A stretch of DNA of 50,112 nt from a bacterium. Its GTDB lineage: Bacteria; Cyanobacteriota; Vampirovibrionia; Gastranaerophilales; Gastranaerophilaceae. The stretch covers positions 1 through 50,112 of the forward strand of contig JAFXYZ010000037.1 in NCBI GenBank assembly GCA_017541465.1. Reading direction: 5' to 3'. The notes below the pieces were generated by a model, which saw nothing but the letters and a program-made list of their open reading frames with translations, was not told the DNA's origin and did no database searches. The first letter of the stretch is position 1, and each line of letters starts with the position of its first letter. Below, one piece after another: positions 24,719-33,253 of this stretch. The position numbers were made by a program, and so were the translations under genes.

Positions 24719-25281
24719 TTATACACGTATTCCCTGACTTTGTATGATTTTAAATAGTCAAAAATATCATCTATGGTATCTGCCATATAATAAACATCTC
24801 TGAAGGTGTCTTTGGCAAAGCCTTCCGAATAATATTTTTCAAAAACCAAGTTAAGCTCATTATAAAACCCGTCAAAGTTAGCGAAAATAATGGGTTTTGT
24901 ATGAGAAGAGAGTTGTTTTGCAACGATTATTTCAGAAACCTCTTCGAGTGTTCCGAAGCCACCGGGGAGTGCTAAGAAAATATCAGAAAGTTCTTCCATC
25001 TTTGCTTTTCGCTCTCTCATATCCTTTGTAACGATGACGTTAGCAAGTTTCGGGTGTCCGATATTTTCTTTTTCTATGCGCTCAGGAATAACTCCGATAA
25101 CTTCACCGCCGTTTTTTAAGACGTTATCGGCAACAACGCCCATCATACCGCAGATTGTTCCGCCATAGACCATATCATAACCGTTTTTTGAAATTGCCTG
25201 ACCGATTTTTTCCGCAAAATTATAGTATTTTTGCTCCAGAGAACTGCTTGCGCTGCAATAAACACATATCCTTTTCTTCAT
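24712..25281 (-). CDS. LOG-family nucleotide phosphoribohydrolase
   Basis: Cytosolic Rossmann-fold protein of the TIGR00730 (LOG/YvdD) family, which hydrolyses nucleoside 5'-monophosphates to base and ribose 5-phosphate. The 189 residues contain YGGTICGMMG (about 39-48), the MRERKAKM helix (88-95) and the diagnostic PGGFGTLEE at 106-114. It heads the minus-strand cluster that continues through the glycosyltransferase, transketolase and ftsEX. Confidence 0.92.
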   Translation of the reverse strand: MKKRICVYCSASSSLEQKYYNFAEKIGQAISKNGYDMVYGGTICGMMGVVADNVLKNGGEVIGVIPERIEKENIGHPKLANVIVTKDMRERKAKMEELSDIFLALPGGFGTLEEVSEIIVAKQLSSHTKPIIFANFDGFYNELNLVFEKYYSEGFAKDTFRDVYYMADTIDDIFDYLKSYKVREYVYKW

Positions 25282-25379
25282 TCCCGTTTCCCCTTATTTA
25301 TTAATTATCATAGCATAAAGATAACAAATTTATTTATTTGGGGTTTTAAATAAACAGAAATTTAACAAATGAGAAATAT

Positions 25380-26348
25380 ATGAACATAAATCTGCCCAGT
25401 TTTAAAGGCTACGATGCCGTTCCACTAAAAAGTCTTTATATAGAAGCGAACAATAGCGGACCTATCGAAAAGGAAATGGAAGCTATCGGGAAAAAGGAAA
25501 ATATAGAGATAAGATACTACCCGAGCCCTAATATGTGGGCGCAGGACGATAAGACAATTATTGAAAAGAACGGCAAACCCTTTATCGTTGCAGGCGAAGA
25601 TATTGAACCCACCGTACTGAAGTCATTAAAACAAATTTACGGAATAGAAGGAGACTGGAATTACGGCTTTTTAACGGGCGGAAATACTTTTATAGGCAAA
25701 TACCCGAACGGTGAGAAATGGCTTATTACAGGCGAAGAGCCTGACGATAATTTTAAAAATTATATTTCGGAATGCTACCAAATCAAGAAAGAAAATATTC
25801 ACGCAATTCCAAAGCCCGATTTCCATATTGATATGGGGATAAGACCGATAAGCTATCCCGATGTTCTGGTTAATGATCCGAAAATTGCCGAAGAAAACCT
25901 CAAAAAACTCGATGACGGCTCAAGAGGGTACAGGGAATTTAAGAAAGCCTTCGACAGAATAAGACATTTTTACGAAACAAATTATGCTTCCGCGGATAAA
26001 ATCTGCGATGAACTGAAAAAACTCGGGTTTAACCCTATTCGTATCGGCGGGGTTTATTACAGCGGAATAAACTTTATGAATTCAATAGTTAATAAGCACG
26101 ATGACGGCACAATGTCTTATATCACAAATGCTTCGGCATGCAGAACAAAGATTTATACCGAACTTCAGAAGATTTTTGAGGAGGAGCTGAAGGAAAAAGC
26201 TCCAAATATAAAGACAACTCATTTTGTTAAAGGTTCATATACCGTTTTGCCTCATACAAAGAGCTATATGACGGATGCTATTGAGAATAAAAGCGGAGGC
26301 ATCCATTGTATGACAATGGAAGAGCCCGATTTTGAAAGGTGGGCATAA
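25380..26348 (+). CDS. Pentein-fold deiminase-like protein, paralogue A
   Basis: A 322-residue protein whose motif order matches guanidino-group-modifying penteins (agmatine deiminase, bacterial peptidylarginine deiminase). W53-A-Q-D-D holds an Asp in the substrate-Asp position, TGGN is at 99-102, the HxD pair is His149/Asp151 in FHIDMG, and the nucleophile candidate is Cys310 in GGIHCMT near the C-terminus. No signal peptide; it opens with FKGYDAVPLK, an N-terminal motif I recall from many proteins of this lineage. The substrate is unknown. Overall sequence is far from AguA, so family membership is inference. It lies 3 bp upstream of its paralogue, and they share a terminator. Confidence 0.72.
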   Translation: MNINLPSFKGYDAVPLKSLYIEANNSGPIEKEMEAIGKKENIEIRYYPSPNMWAQDDKTIIEKNGKPFIVAGEDIEPTVLKSLKQIYGIEGDWNYGFLTGGNTFIGKYPNGEKWLITGEEPDDNFKNYISECYQIKKENIHAIPKPDFHIDMGIRPISYPDVLVNDPKIAEENLKKLDDGSRGYREFKKAFDRIRHFYETNYASADKICDELKKLGFNPIRIGGVYYSGINFMNSIVNKHDDGTMSYITNASACRTKIYTELQKIFEEELKEKAPNIKTTHFVKGSYTVLPHTKSYMTDAIENKSGGIHCMTMEEPDFERWA

Positions 26349-26351
26349 GTT

Positions 26352-27323
26352 ATGACGATTAATAATATAAGTTTTAAAGGCTATGATGCAGTACCGTTAA
26401 AGAGTATTTACATTGACTATGCACACGCACTTCCGATTCAGAATGAACTTCGCAGGATTTGCAAAAAAGAGGGGATAAATTTAAGAAAAGTCTATGACGG
26501 AGACAAATGGGCTCAGGATAACAAAGCAATAGTAGAAAAGAACGGAAAACCTTTTCTTGTAGGAGGTAATCTTCCTGAGGACAGTCTTTCAATTATGGAG
26601 GGAAGATATGATATTAAAGGACAGTGGGATTATTCCTTTTTAACGGGAGGAAACACCTTTATCGGCAAATATCCGAACGGTGAAAAATGGCTTATTTCGG
26701 GCGAAAAAATAAGAGATGAAAGAAGAGCGGATTTATCAAAATGTTACGGGATAAAACCTGAGAATATGTTTCAGATACCAAAACCCGATTTTCATATTGA
26801 TTTAGGGATAAGACCGATAGGTTACCCCGATATTCTGGTTAATGATTATAATATTGCCGAGAAAAATCTTGAAAAGCTAAATGACGGCTCAAAAGAGTTT
26901 GAAGATTTAATGAGTTCGTTTAAGGCATATAAAGAAGGGGCTGAGAGAACTTACGCATCGCCCGGTGAAATCTGCGATGAACTGAAAAAACTCGGGTTTA
27001 ACCCTATCAGAATCGGGGGTGTTTATTATGACGGAATAAACTTTATGAACGCAATAGTTAATAAACACCAAGATGGTACAATGACTTATATTTCAAATTC
27101 CTCAGAGTGCAAAAATCATATTTATACAAAACTGCAAAAGGTTTTTGAAAAGGAACTAAAAGAAAAAGCACCGATGATAACGAATTGTTGTTTTGTCAAA
27201 GGTGAAGTGCCCCGCCATGCCCGATTTGTAGAAAAAAGTTATATGCTTGACTCTCTCAAACACTACCACGGCGGAATACACTGTATGACACTCGAAGAAC
27301 CTGATTTTGAAAAGTGGGGATAA
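26352..27323 (+). CDS. Pentein-fold deiminase-like protein, paralogue B
   Basis: Tandem paralogue of the preceding gene (323 residues), with the same framework: FKGYDAVPLKS at 9-19, WAQDN at 53-57, TGGN 98-101, His148/Asp150 in FHIDLG, and Cys311 in GGIHCMT. Long stretches around the active site (FLTGGNTFIGKYPNGEKWL, KKLGFNPIRIGGVYY) are identical. The N-terminal 90 residues and the 180-205 and 275-300 segments have diverged, which suggests a shared reaction on different substrates. No own promoter is apparent, so it is probably co-transcribed. Confidence 0.72.
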   Translation: MTINNISFKGYDAVPLKSIYIDYAHALPIQNELRRICKKEGINLRKVYDGDKWAQDNKAIVEKNGKPFLVGGNLPEDSLSIMEGRYDIKGQWDYSFLTGGNTFIGKYPNGEKWLISGEKIRDERRADLSKCYGIKPENMFQIPKPDFHIDLGIRPIGYPDILVNDYNIAEKNLEKLNDGSKEFEDLMSSFKAYKEGAERTYASPGEICDELKKLGFNPIRIGGVYYDGINFMNAIVNKHQDGTMTYISNSSECKNHIYTKLQKVFEKELKEKAPMITNCCFVKGEVPRHARFVEKSYMLDSLKHYHGGIHCMTLEEPDFEKWG

Positions 27324-27325
27324 CA

Positions 27326-27359
27326 AAAAACTGCGTGAGGAAAATCTCACGCAGTTTTT
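27326..27359 (+). terminator. Strong terminator after the pentein pair
   Basis: AAAAACTGCGTGAG pairs perfectly with CTCACGCAGTTTTT around a 6-base loop and runs into a T-rich tract. It starts two bases after the stop codon. The core AACTGCGT/ACGCAGTT also occurs in the hppA terminator. Confidence 0.92.
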
Positions 27360-27367
27360 GTTATTTT

Positions 27368-27414
27368 GTCGGGCTGAAAGCCCAATTTTTATGTAGGGTA
27401 GACTTTAGTCTACC
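27368..27414 (+). repeat. Degenerate and intact REP-like palindromes
   Basis: GTCGGGCT-gaa-AGCCCAA at 27368-27385 is a worn copy. GTAG plus GGTAGACT-tt-AGTCTACC at 27393-27414 is identical to the copies at 10291 and (inverted) 51. It lies between the pentein terminator and the pckA stop. Confidence 0.75.
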
Positions 27415-27420
27415 GATAAA

Positions 27421-29019
27421 TTATGACATAGCAACCGCTTTAGGTCCTGCATTGACAATTTCCTGAGGCATATTAGGATATTTAGCCTTAAAGTTGTCAG
27501 CGAACATCTGAGCAAGTTTATTAGCCTGCTGGTCATAAGCGCTCTTATCAGCCCACATTCCTCTTGCATCAAGAAATTCAGCGGGAACATCAGGGCATGA
27601 TGTCGGATAATCAACATTAAATACATCGTGATGTTTAAATTCGATGCTGTCAAATGAGCCGTTGAGTGCTGCCGTTACCATAGCTCTTGTGTAAGAGAGT
27701 TTCATTCTCTTTGCGCCCATTGCTGCACTGCCGCCTGCCCAGCCTGTGTTGACCAAGTAAACCTTAGTTCCGTACTGGTCAAGTTTTTCACCGAGCATTT
27801 TTGCATAGATGCTTGCATCCATAGGCATAAAGGGTTCGCCGAAGAGAGTTGAGAAGGTCGGCTGAGGTTCCGTTACTCCTCTTTCGGTTCCTGCAAGTTT
27901 AGAAGTGAAGCCTGTTACGAAGTGGTACATTGCTGCGTTCTTGTCAAGTCTTGAAATCGGAGGAAGAACACCGAACGCATCAGCGGTTAAGAAGATAACG
28001 ACCTTCGGAATACCTCCCATTGAAGGAATCTGAGCATTATCGATGTAGTCAATCGGGTATCCTACACGTGTGTTTTCGGTTAAAGAGCCGTCATTAAAAT
28101 CAAATTCTCTTGTTTCGTCGTTCATAATAACGTTTTCAACAAGTGAACCGAATTTGATAGCGTTATAAATTTCGGGCTCATGTTCTTTTGAAAGGTTGAT
28201 ACATTTTGCATAGCAGCCGCCTTCAAAGTTGAAAACACCGTCAGGTGACCAGCCGTGCTCGTCATCACCGATTAATTTTCTGTTAGGATCAGCGGAAAGA
28301 GTGGTTTTACCTGTTCCCGAAAGTCCGAAGAATACGGCTGTTTCGTGTGTCTGAGGATCCATATTAGCGCTGCAGTGCATAGGAAGTACATTTTTCTTTG
28401 TCATTATGTAGTTCATTGTAGCGAAAACTGATTTTTTGATTTCGCCCGAATACTGCGAACCTGCAATGATAATCATGTGCGCTTCATAGTCGATAGCGAT
28501 ACAAGCTTCAGAGTTTACACCGTCAACCTCGGGATCACATTTGAACCCGGGAGCACAAAGAATTGTATAATCAGCTTCGCCGTAGGAAGCAAGTTCTTCA
28601 GCCGTAGGTCTGATTAAGAGCTGATGAATGAACATGTTTTGTGAAGCGAGTTCATTTATAACTCTGAATTTTTGGGTATATTTTTTATCCGCACCCGCAA
28701 AACCGTCGAAGATGAAAACTTCTTTGTTCTGGAGATATGCAGCAATTTTGCCTTTTATTGAGTTGAAGGCTTCTCTTGAAATAGGTCTGTTTACTTTTCC
28801 CCATGCAATTTCATCGTGAACTGAAGGAGTATCAACGATAAATTTATCCTTGGGTGAACGACCTGTATATTTGCCTGTAGTAACAACAAGAGCGCCCGTT
28901 AATGATAATTTACCTTCTCCTCTTCTGAGTGCCGCTTCAGTCAACTGAGCAGGCGTAAGGTTACGGTAAACTGCTTTTGGCCCGATTATTCCGAGCTTTT
29001 CGATTCCGTATGTTTCCAT
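27421..29019 (-). CDS. pckA: ATP-dependent phosphoenolpyruvate carboxykinase
   Basis: Interconverts oxaloacetate and PEP with ATP/ADP and Mn2+/Mg2+. In gut anaerobes it often runs towards oxaloacetate to make ATP. The 532-residue protein has the phosphate-binding GLSGTGKTTLSADPNR, IGDDEHGW, the metal/substrate residues around MHCSAN and the RGV-containing adenine-binding region. Start ATG 29019 is fixed by AAGGAGA five bases upstream; a reading from 29046 would ignore it. The leader is about 140 bases long, with hairpins and two GCAAATTTGC palindromes around the -10 box. Confidence 0.97.
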   Translation of the reverse strand: METYGIEKLGIIGPKAVYRNLTPAQLTEAALRRGEGKLSLTGALVVTTGKYTGRSPKDKFIVDTPSVHDEIAWGKVNRPISREAFNSIKGKIAAYLQNKEVFIFDGFAGADKKYTQKFRVINELASQNMFIHQLLIRPTAEELASYGEADYTILCAPGFKCDPEVDGVNSEACIAIDYEAHMIIIAGSQYSGEIKKSVFATMNYIMTKKNVLPMHCSANMDPQTHETAVFFGLSGTGKTTLSADPNRKLIGDDEHGWSPDGVFNFEGGCYAKCINLSKEHEPEIYNAIKFGSLVENVIMNDETREFDFNDGSLTENTRVGYPIDYIDNAQIPSMGGIPKVVIFLTADAFGVLPPISRLDKNAAMYHFVTGFTSKLAGTERGVTEPQPTFSTLFGEPFMPMDASIYAKMLGEKLDQYGTKVYLVNTGWAGGSAAMGAKRMKLSYTRAMVTAALNGSFDSIEFKHHDVFNVDYPTSCPDVPAEFLDARGMWADKSAYDQQANKLAQMFADNFKAKYPNMPQEIVNAGPKAVAMS

Positions 29020-29149
29020 GTTTTTCTCCTTATAAAATTTGAACAAATTTAGCCAGTGTTTAATTATTTATCTATCTAATCTAGTGTCGCCTTATGCCGC
29101 CTCGTCATCCGAGCCGTCATAAAGGCTCACCTTTTCTCACGCGCCACTC
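29020..29149 (-). other. pckA 5' leader, possibly structured
   Basis: If the TATAAT at 29166-29171 is used, the pckA transcript carries about 140 untranslated bases. A GAGCC/GGCTC hairpin lies at 29111-29128, flanked by GC-rich, partly repeating segments (GGATGACGAGGCGGCATAAGGCGAC on the RNA strand, given here only as a pattern of GAC/GGC-rich blocks). It does not match any riboswitch consensus I know. It could be a regulatory leader or a small inserted repeat. Confidence 0.35.
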
Positions 29150-29181
29150 GCAAATTTGCTGAATAATTATAGCAAATTTGC
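29150..29181. promoter_or_regulatory. Paired GCAAATTTGC palindromes around the pckA -10 box
   Basis: Two identical 10-bp palindromes, GCAAATTTGC at 29150-29159 and 29172-29181, are 22 bp apart centre to centre. They flank the TATAAT at 29166-29171 (minus strand). This phasing of about two helical turns fits cooperative binding of a dimeric regulator. The regulator is unknown. The rest of the pckA/29347 intergenic region (29182-29346) is AT-rich, with nothing else recognisable except a GGGGAGA ribosome-binding site before 29347. Confidence 0.55.
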
Positions 29182-29346
29182 TCGGACTATTTTATTATCT
29201 CAGAAAAATAACAGTTGTAAATACACTTATTATAATATTTTTCACAAAAATTTTAATATTCCTTAACAAGATTAAAAAAAACATGTAAATATCTGAGCGA
29301 AAAAATTTTTTATATATTTAAGAAGAGGATTAATTAGGGGAGAATT

Positions 29347-30636
29347 ATGGCAAATTCTGTATCAGGAAGTTATAATGCAGCGGCAGCTGAAGAAGCCCGC
29401 AGACGTGCGGAGGAAGAAGCCCGCAGACGAGAAGAAGAACGTAAAAGAGCTGAAGAAGAAGCCCGTAAGAAAGCCGAACAGGAAGAACAGGCAAGAGCTC
29501 AAAGAGAAGAAGACAAAAAAGCAGAAGAAAAAAGAACCGAAGAAACCAGAAGAGAAGAAGCTACGGCGGCAGCCGAAGAAGTTCTCGGAACAACCGCAAG
29601 TGCAACAACGGTTGAAAGTATCTTTGGTGATGATTTTTATAAAGATGATACAAACATCAGCGCAAAACAGGCTATCACAAATATGAAAAACAGCAGTCTT
29701 TATGACGACACTGTTGCCTGCTACTTTGACAGAATGGCAAATGCCGCTGAAGGCTTAAAGAGTAACGAAAGCTGGAGAATAAGCATGGACCAGGATGGTG
29801 ACGGACAAACAGAATCCGTAGCCTTGGCAGATGCTATCGCCTCCTCCTTCGACAGCGAACTTGATTTATTCATTGAAGAAAAAGTTGAAGAAGTTGTTAA
29901 AAAATATGGCGCCTGTTCAAAACAATATTTATCGGAAGCAGCTCTCAGAGAACTCGCATCTTACGGTATCAGAGTTGATGCGGTCGGTGACGATGAAAAG
30001 ACTACAAACAGAGCCTACGCTTTTTCACTCGTTGAAATTCCCGAAGAACACAAGGGTGATGCTTACGAATGGTTATATAACACGGAAGAAGGAAAAAATG
30101 CAAAAGTTCTTGAAGATGCAAACGGCAAAAAAGGAAGTTACATCTTCGCGGACTGCTTAATTCCCGATGGCTACGCGCAGGGTGCAGAGCTTAATCTTTC
30201 AAGTATTCTTGACCAAATGGGCTATGACTGTGTATCAAAAGCTGACTTCATCGGCAAAGAAAGCGAATATAACAAATTACTTTCGGAAGTTGAAACAAGA
30301 CTTCAGAACGGCGAATATAAGGGCGGTCAGTCAATGAACGACCTCTACGGCAACAGAAAAGACATTCTGACGGCGGTTAAGAACCTCTGGGGCGGCAGCG
30401 GAAGTGCTCCGGGTGTCGGAAACTACGGTGGTTCATCATCACCCGAAGATGCTCTGAAGGCAAAATCGGAAGAACTCAGGAAAAAGGCATCTCAGTCACA
30501 CGACGCATACTTATACAGAATGATGCTTATTAACGAATACAGAGCAGAACACGGCACTATGCCAACGGGTTCAGAATTAATCAAAATCGAGGAAAAAGCA
30601 AAACAAATGGCTGAAGGAAGTTTAGTGACAGTTTAA
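29347..30636 (+). CDS. Charged-helix protein of unknown function
   Basis: Not recognised. After ten residues comes a long uninterrupted Glu/Arg/Lys/Ala helix (about 12-80, built on EEARR/EEARK units), probably a single alpha-helix or coiled coil. A globular region follows with a degenerate Ca2+-type loop DQDGDGQTESVA (148-159). The 340-370 segment is Gly/Ser-rich, and the end is helical. No signal peptide and no membrane segment. ATG has GGGGAGA five bases upstream. The gene lies between pckA (divergent) and the radical SAM gene. Confidence 0.75.
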   Translation: MANSVSGSYNAAAAEEARRRAEEEARRREEERKRAEEEARKKAEQEEQARAQREEDKKAEEKRTEETRREEATAAAEEVLGTTASATTVESIFGDDFYKDDTNISAKQAITNMKNSSLYDDTVACYFDRMANAAEGLKSNESWRISMDQDGDGQTESVALADAIASSFDSELDLFIEEKVEEVVKKYGACSKQYLSEAALRELASYGIRVDAVGDDEKTTNRAYAFSLVEIPEEHKGDAYEWLYNTEEGKNAKVLEDANGKKGSYIFADCLIPDGYAQGAELNLSSILDQMGYDCVSKADFIGKESEYNKLLSEVETRLQNGEYKGGQSMNDLYGNRKDILTAVKNLWGGSGSAPGVGNYGGSSSPEDALKAKSEELRKKASQSHDAYLYRMMLINEYRAEHGTMPTGSELIKIEEKAKQMAEGSLVTV

Positions 30637-30659
30637 GTCAATTATGATAAAATCATAAT

Positions 30660-32450
30660 ATGAAAACACTGTTAATATTTCCTCCCCAGTGGATGCCGGT
30701 CAGTCCTTACTTTGCTCTGCCGACGCTACTTGGACAGTTTACGGGTACTGAGCTTGAAGCCTGTGCTTTAGACTTAAATGTTGATTTTTATAATAAGATT
30801 TTGACATCGGATTATATCAAAACCTCTGTTGAGCTGGCAAAAAAACTCCTGCCCCTGCTCAAAAACAGTATCAGAACTTATTATAACAAGGAAAATGACT
30901 ACACCTTCGAGCAGAAAATCGAGATAGCAAAAGCTTCGATTATAAACACGACTCTGAAAAAGTATGAGGAAGAAATCCCGAAGATTGAGCTGTTTATCGA
31001 GCAGTCGGTTGAAATAATGAAGAATAAAAGGCATTATTACAACCCGAAATTGTTTTTGTCCGCAACAAATACAATTAAAAAAGCCCTTGAAATATGCTCT
31101 ATGCCCTTTGCTCCGACAAGAATTGATTTTATCTCTTATTCAAACCCGTTTTTAAACCTTGATTATGAAACCATAAAATATTTTGTTTTCGATAAATCGA
31201 CCAATATTTTCAGGGAATATTTAAGGTCGAAAATTGAAGAAATCAAGTCCTACGGCGCAGAATACATAGGAATTTCCGTTAATTCCTCAAGCCAGATAGT
31301 TGCAGGTCTGACCTTATCAAATATGCTTATGAAGGAAACAAATGCCCATATCTGTATCGGGGGCAACCATTTCGGACGTGTCAAAGATGCGCTCTTCAAC
31401 CACCCCGAGTTTTTTGAACTCTTCTGCCATTCCCTTCTCGTTGAAGAAGGCGAAGTTCCCGTTGTTGAACTGGCTGAGTACGTCAACGGAAAAAGAAAAA
31501 TTGAAGAGGTTTCAAACCTCATTTATTTAAAAGACGGAAAAGTTACCGAAAATCCCGTTATGGAGCCAAAACGGTTAAACGAACTCAAACCTCCAACTTT
31601 AGATGGACTAAATTTAAAACAGTATTTTACCCCTGAAATTGTTATGCCTTTCACCACCTCAAGAGGGTGCTACTGGCGAAAATGCAGCTTCTGTGACCAT
31701 GATTTCGGTATGTGCTATAACATCAAAACCCTTGATAAACTTGTCCGGGAAATAAAACTCTTTAAGAAAAAGTATAACATCACTAAGTTTGAGTTCATCG
31801 ATGAAGCAATAAGCCCTAATTATATGAAGCAAATGGCGGAGAGGTTTATAGAGGAAGATTTGAATATTGAATTTTTCTGCGATGCAAGGCTTGAAAATGA
31901 GTTTTCAAAAGAAATACTTGAGCTTGCGCATAAGGCAGGGCTGAAGATGATGCTCTGGGGCTATGAATCTGGCTCTGAGAAGATTATGAAACTTATCAAC
32001 AAAGGTATAGACATCAATAAAAGATTAGAAATCATGCGCAGAGCAAATGACGCGGGAATATACAATTTTGCGTTCATTTTCTTCGGCTTCCCCGCAGAAA
32101 CGCAGGAGGACGCGATAAAAACAATCGATGTCATCTGCAATAATACCGATATTATTCATTCTTACGGCAAAAGTGTTTTCACAATGGGTAAACATACAAA
32201 ACTGAGAGAAGCCCCCGAAAAGTACGGTGTCATCGGCGAAACGAAACAAGTTGCAGAGTTTTCTCCGACTTTTGAATATAATGCGATAGGAATGACTAAA
32301 GAAGAATTAAATTATGTCGTTAACTTATGTACAAAACGGGCAAATGAAGCCTGGGGAAATTCACTTTCCTTTCATCTTATGAGCAGAGAAATTTTGTTCC
32401 TGTATCTTTGTAAATACGGACTAAAGGACCTGCTCAGTTATCAGGTATAA
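30660..32450 (+). CDS. B12-binding-type radical SAM protein
   Basis: A 596-residue enzyme with a cobalamin-binding-like Rossmann domain (about 190-300: YIGISVNSSSQIVAGLTLSNML..., ICIGGNHFG) followed by a radical SAM domain. The cluster motif RGCYWRKCSFCDH has CX4CX2C spacing, one residue longer than the standard CX3CX2C, as in a subset of B12-type members. Downstream WGYESGSEKIMKLINKG is the usual SAM-site stretch. Typical reactions are methylations of unactivated carbons or ring rearrangements; the substrate is unknown. No ribosome-binding site is visible; a TATGAT box ends 11 bases before the ATG. Confidence 0.85.
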   Translation: MKTLLIFPPQWMPVSPYFALPTLLGQFTGTELEACALDLNVDFYNKILTSDYIKTSVELAKKLLPLLKNSIRTYYNKENDYTFEQKIEIAKASIINTTLKKYEEEIPKIELFIEQSVEIMKNKRHYYNPKLFLSATNTIKKALEICSMPFAPTRIDFISYSNPFLNLDYETIKYFVFDKSTNIFREYLRSKIEEIKSYGAEYIGISVNSSSQIVAGLTLSNMLMKETNAHICIGGNHFGRVKDALFNHPEFFELFCHSLLVEEGEVPVVELAEYVNGKRKIEEVSNLIYLKDGKVTENPVMEPKRLNELKPPTLDGLNLKQYFTPEIVMPFTTSRGCYWRKCSFCDHDFGMCYNIKTLDKLVREIKLFKKKYNITKFEFIDEAISPNYMKQMAERFIEEDLNIEFFCDARLENEFSKEILELAHKAGLKMMLWGYESGSEKIMKLINKGIDINKRLEIMRRANDAGIYNFAFIFFGFPAETQEDAIKTIDVICNNTDIIHSYGKSVFTMGKHTKLREAPEKYGVIGETKQVAEFSPTFEYNAIGMTKEELNYVVNLCTKRANEAWGNSLSFHLMSREILFLYLCKYGLKDLLSYQV

Positions 32451-32459
32451 GGCACAGGT

Positions 32460-33128
32460 ATGGAATACAAAGGTTTTGATAATAACGAAGATGATATGTT
32501 CTCCTCTGAATACGGATATATTTTCGATGAGGAGAAAATTCTCGAGGAAATTGAAAACGGCGAAATAGAAGAAGAACCCAAAGATGAACAGCTAAAAAGA
32601 CGGGAGCGTCTTGAAGAGCTGAAAACCAAACTCAAAGCACACTTTGAAAATGACGAAACAAGGCTCAACAAAATATACGACCTCATTAACTTCACCGAAA
32701 AATCAACGGAGCTCGTCAGAAATCACTATAAGGAATTATCCATGGAATATAACAAATTTATCGACAAATACTTTGATCCCAACAATAAAATGGGGTTCAA
32801 TGAGGTGCTGTTTGCAAGACAGGAAAAGATTAATGCCCTGAGAGAAAGATTAAAACAATATTACCTGACCGATGAAGAGCTCGACCATCTGTTCAAAATC
32901 ATTGAACAGGCTGAAATGGATATGGAAAAGGTTAAGAGAAGATTTAACGGCAAAAACTACGACCATGCCGATATGATGAAGCTTCAGAAAGATTTGGTGT
33001 TAATTCAGAAGAAGATGAAGGACGATTTTGAGAAAAAACTATCCGATACAATAAAAGCAAAATATGAAAAAGCCAAAAAAATAAAAGAAGAAATGGATAA
33101 ACACAAACAACAACACCAGGAGGGATGA
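32460..33128 (+). CDS. Coiled-coil protein of unknown function
   Basis: Not recognised. 222 residues, very rich in Glu/Lys, mostly helical, with likely coiled coils at about 22-60, 110-150 and 175-220. The first 20 residues are acidic and aromatic. No signal peptide or membrane segment. It starts nine bases after the radical SAM stop, with AAGG seven bases before the ATG, so the two are probably co-transcribed. Confidence 0.75.
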   Translation: MEYKGFDNNEDDMFSSEYGYIFDEEKILEEIENGEIEEEPKDEQLKRRERLEELKTKLKAHFENDETRLNKIYDLINFTEKSTELVRNHYKELSMEYNKFIDKYFDPNNKMGFNEVLFARQEKINALRERLKQYYLTDEELDHLFKIIEQAEMDMEKVKRRFNGKNYDHADMMKLQKDLVLIQKKMKDDFEKKLSDTIKAKYEKAKKIKEEMDKHKQQHQEG

Positions 33129-33185
33129 TGTTGTGTTAACGCATATATGGTGCAAACACAATTTTTTGCTCAAAATATAAAAAGA

Positions 33186-33207
33186 CTTCCGACTGTTACA
33201 TCGGAAG
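33186..33207 (-). terminator. trpB terminator
   Basis: CTTCCGA/TCGGAAG hairpin. On the minus strand it is followed by TCTTTTTA. It lies 47 bp beyond the trpB stop. Confidence 0.75.
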
Positions 33208-33253
33208 CAATTAAGTTGAAAGAAATTTATGTGTGTTGTTTCTGCTAATATAA

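Noticed and set aside
29020-29149. Known riboswitch in front of pckA
   Set aside because: Compared mentally with TPP, glycine, lysine, c-di-GMP, ZTP, fluoride, guanidine and SAM/SAH consensus cores; none fits. Left as an unassigned leader.
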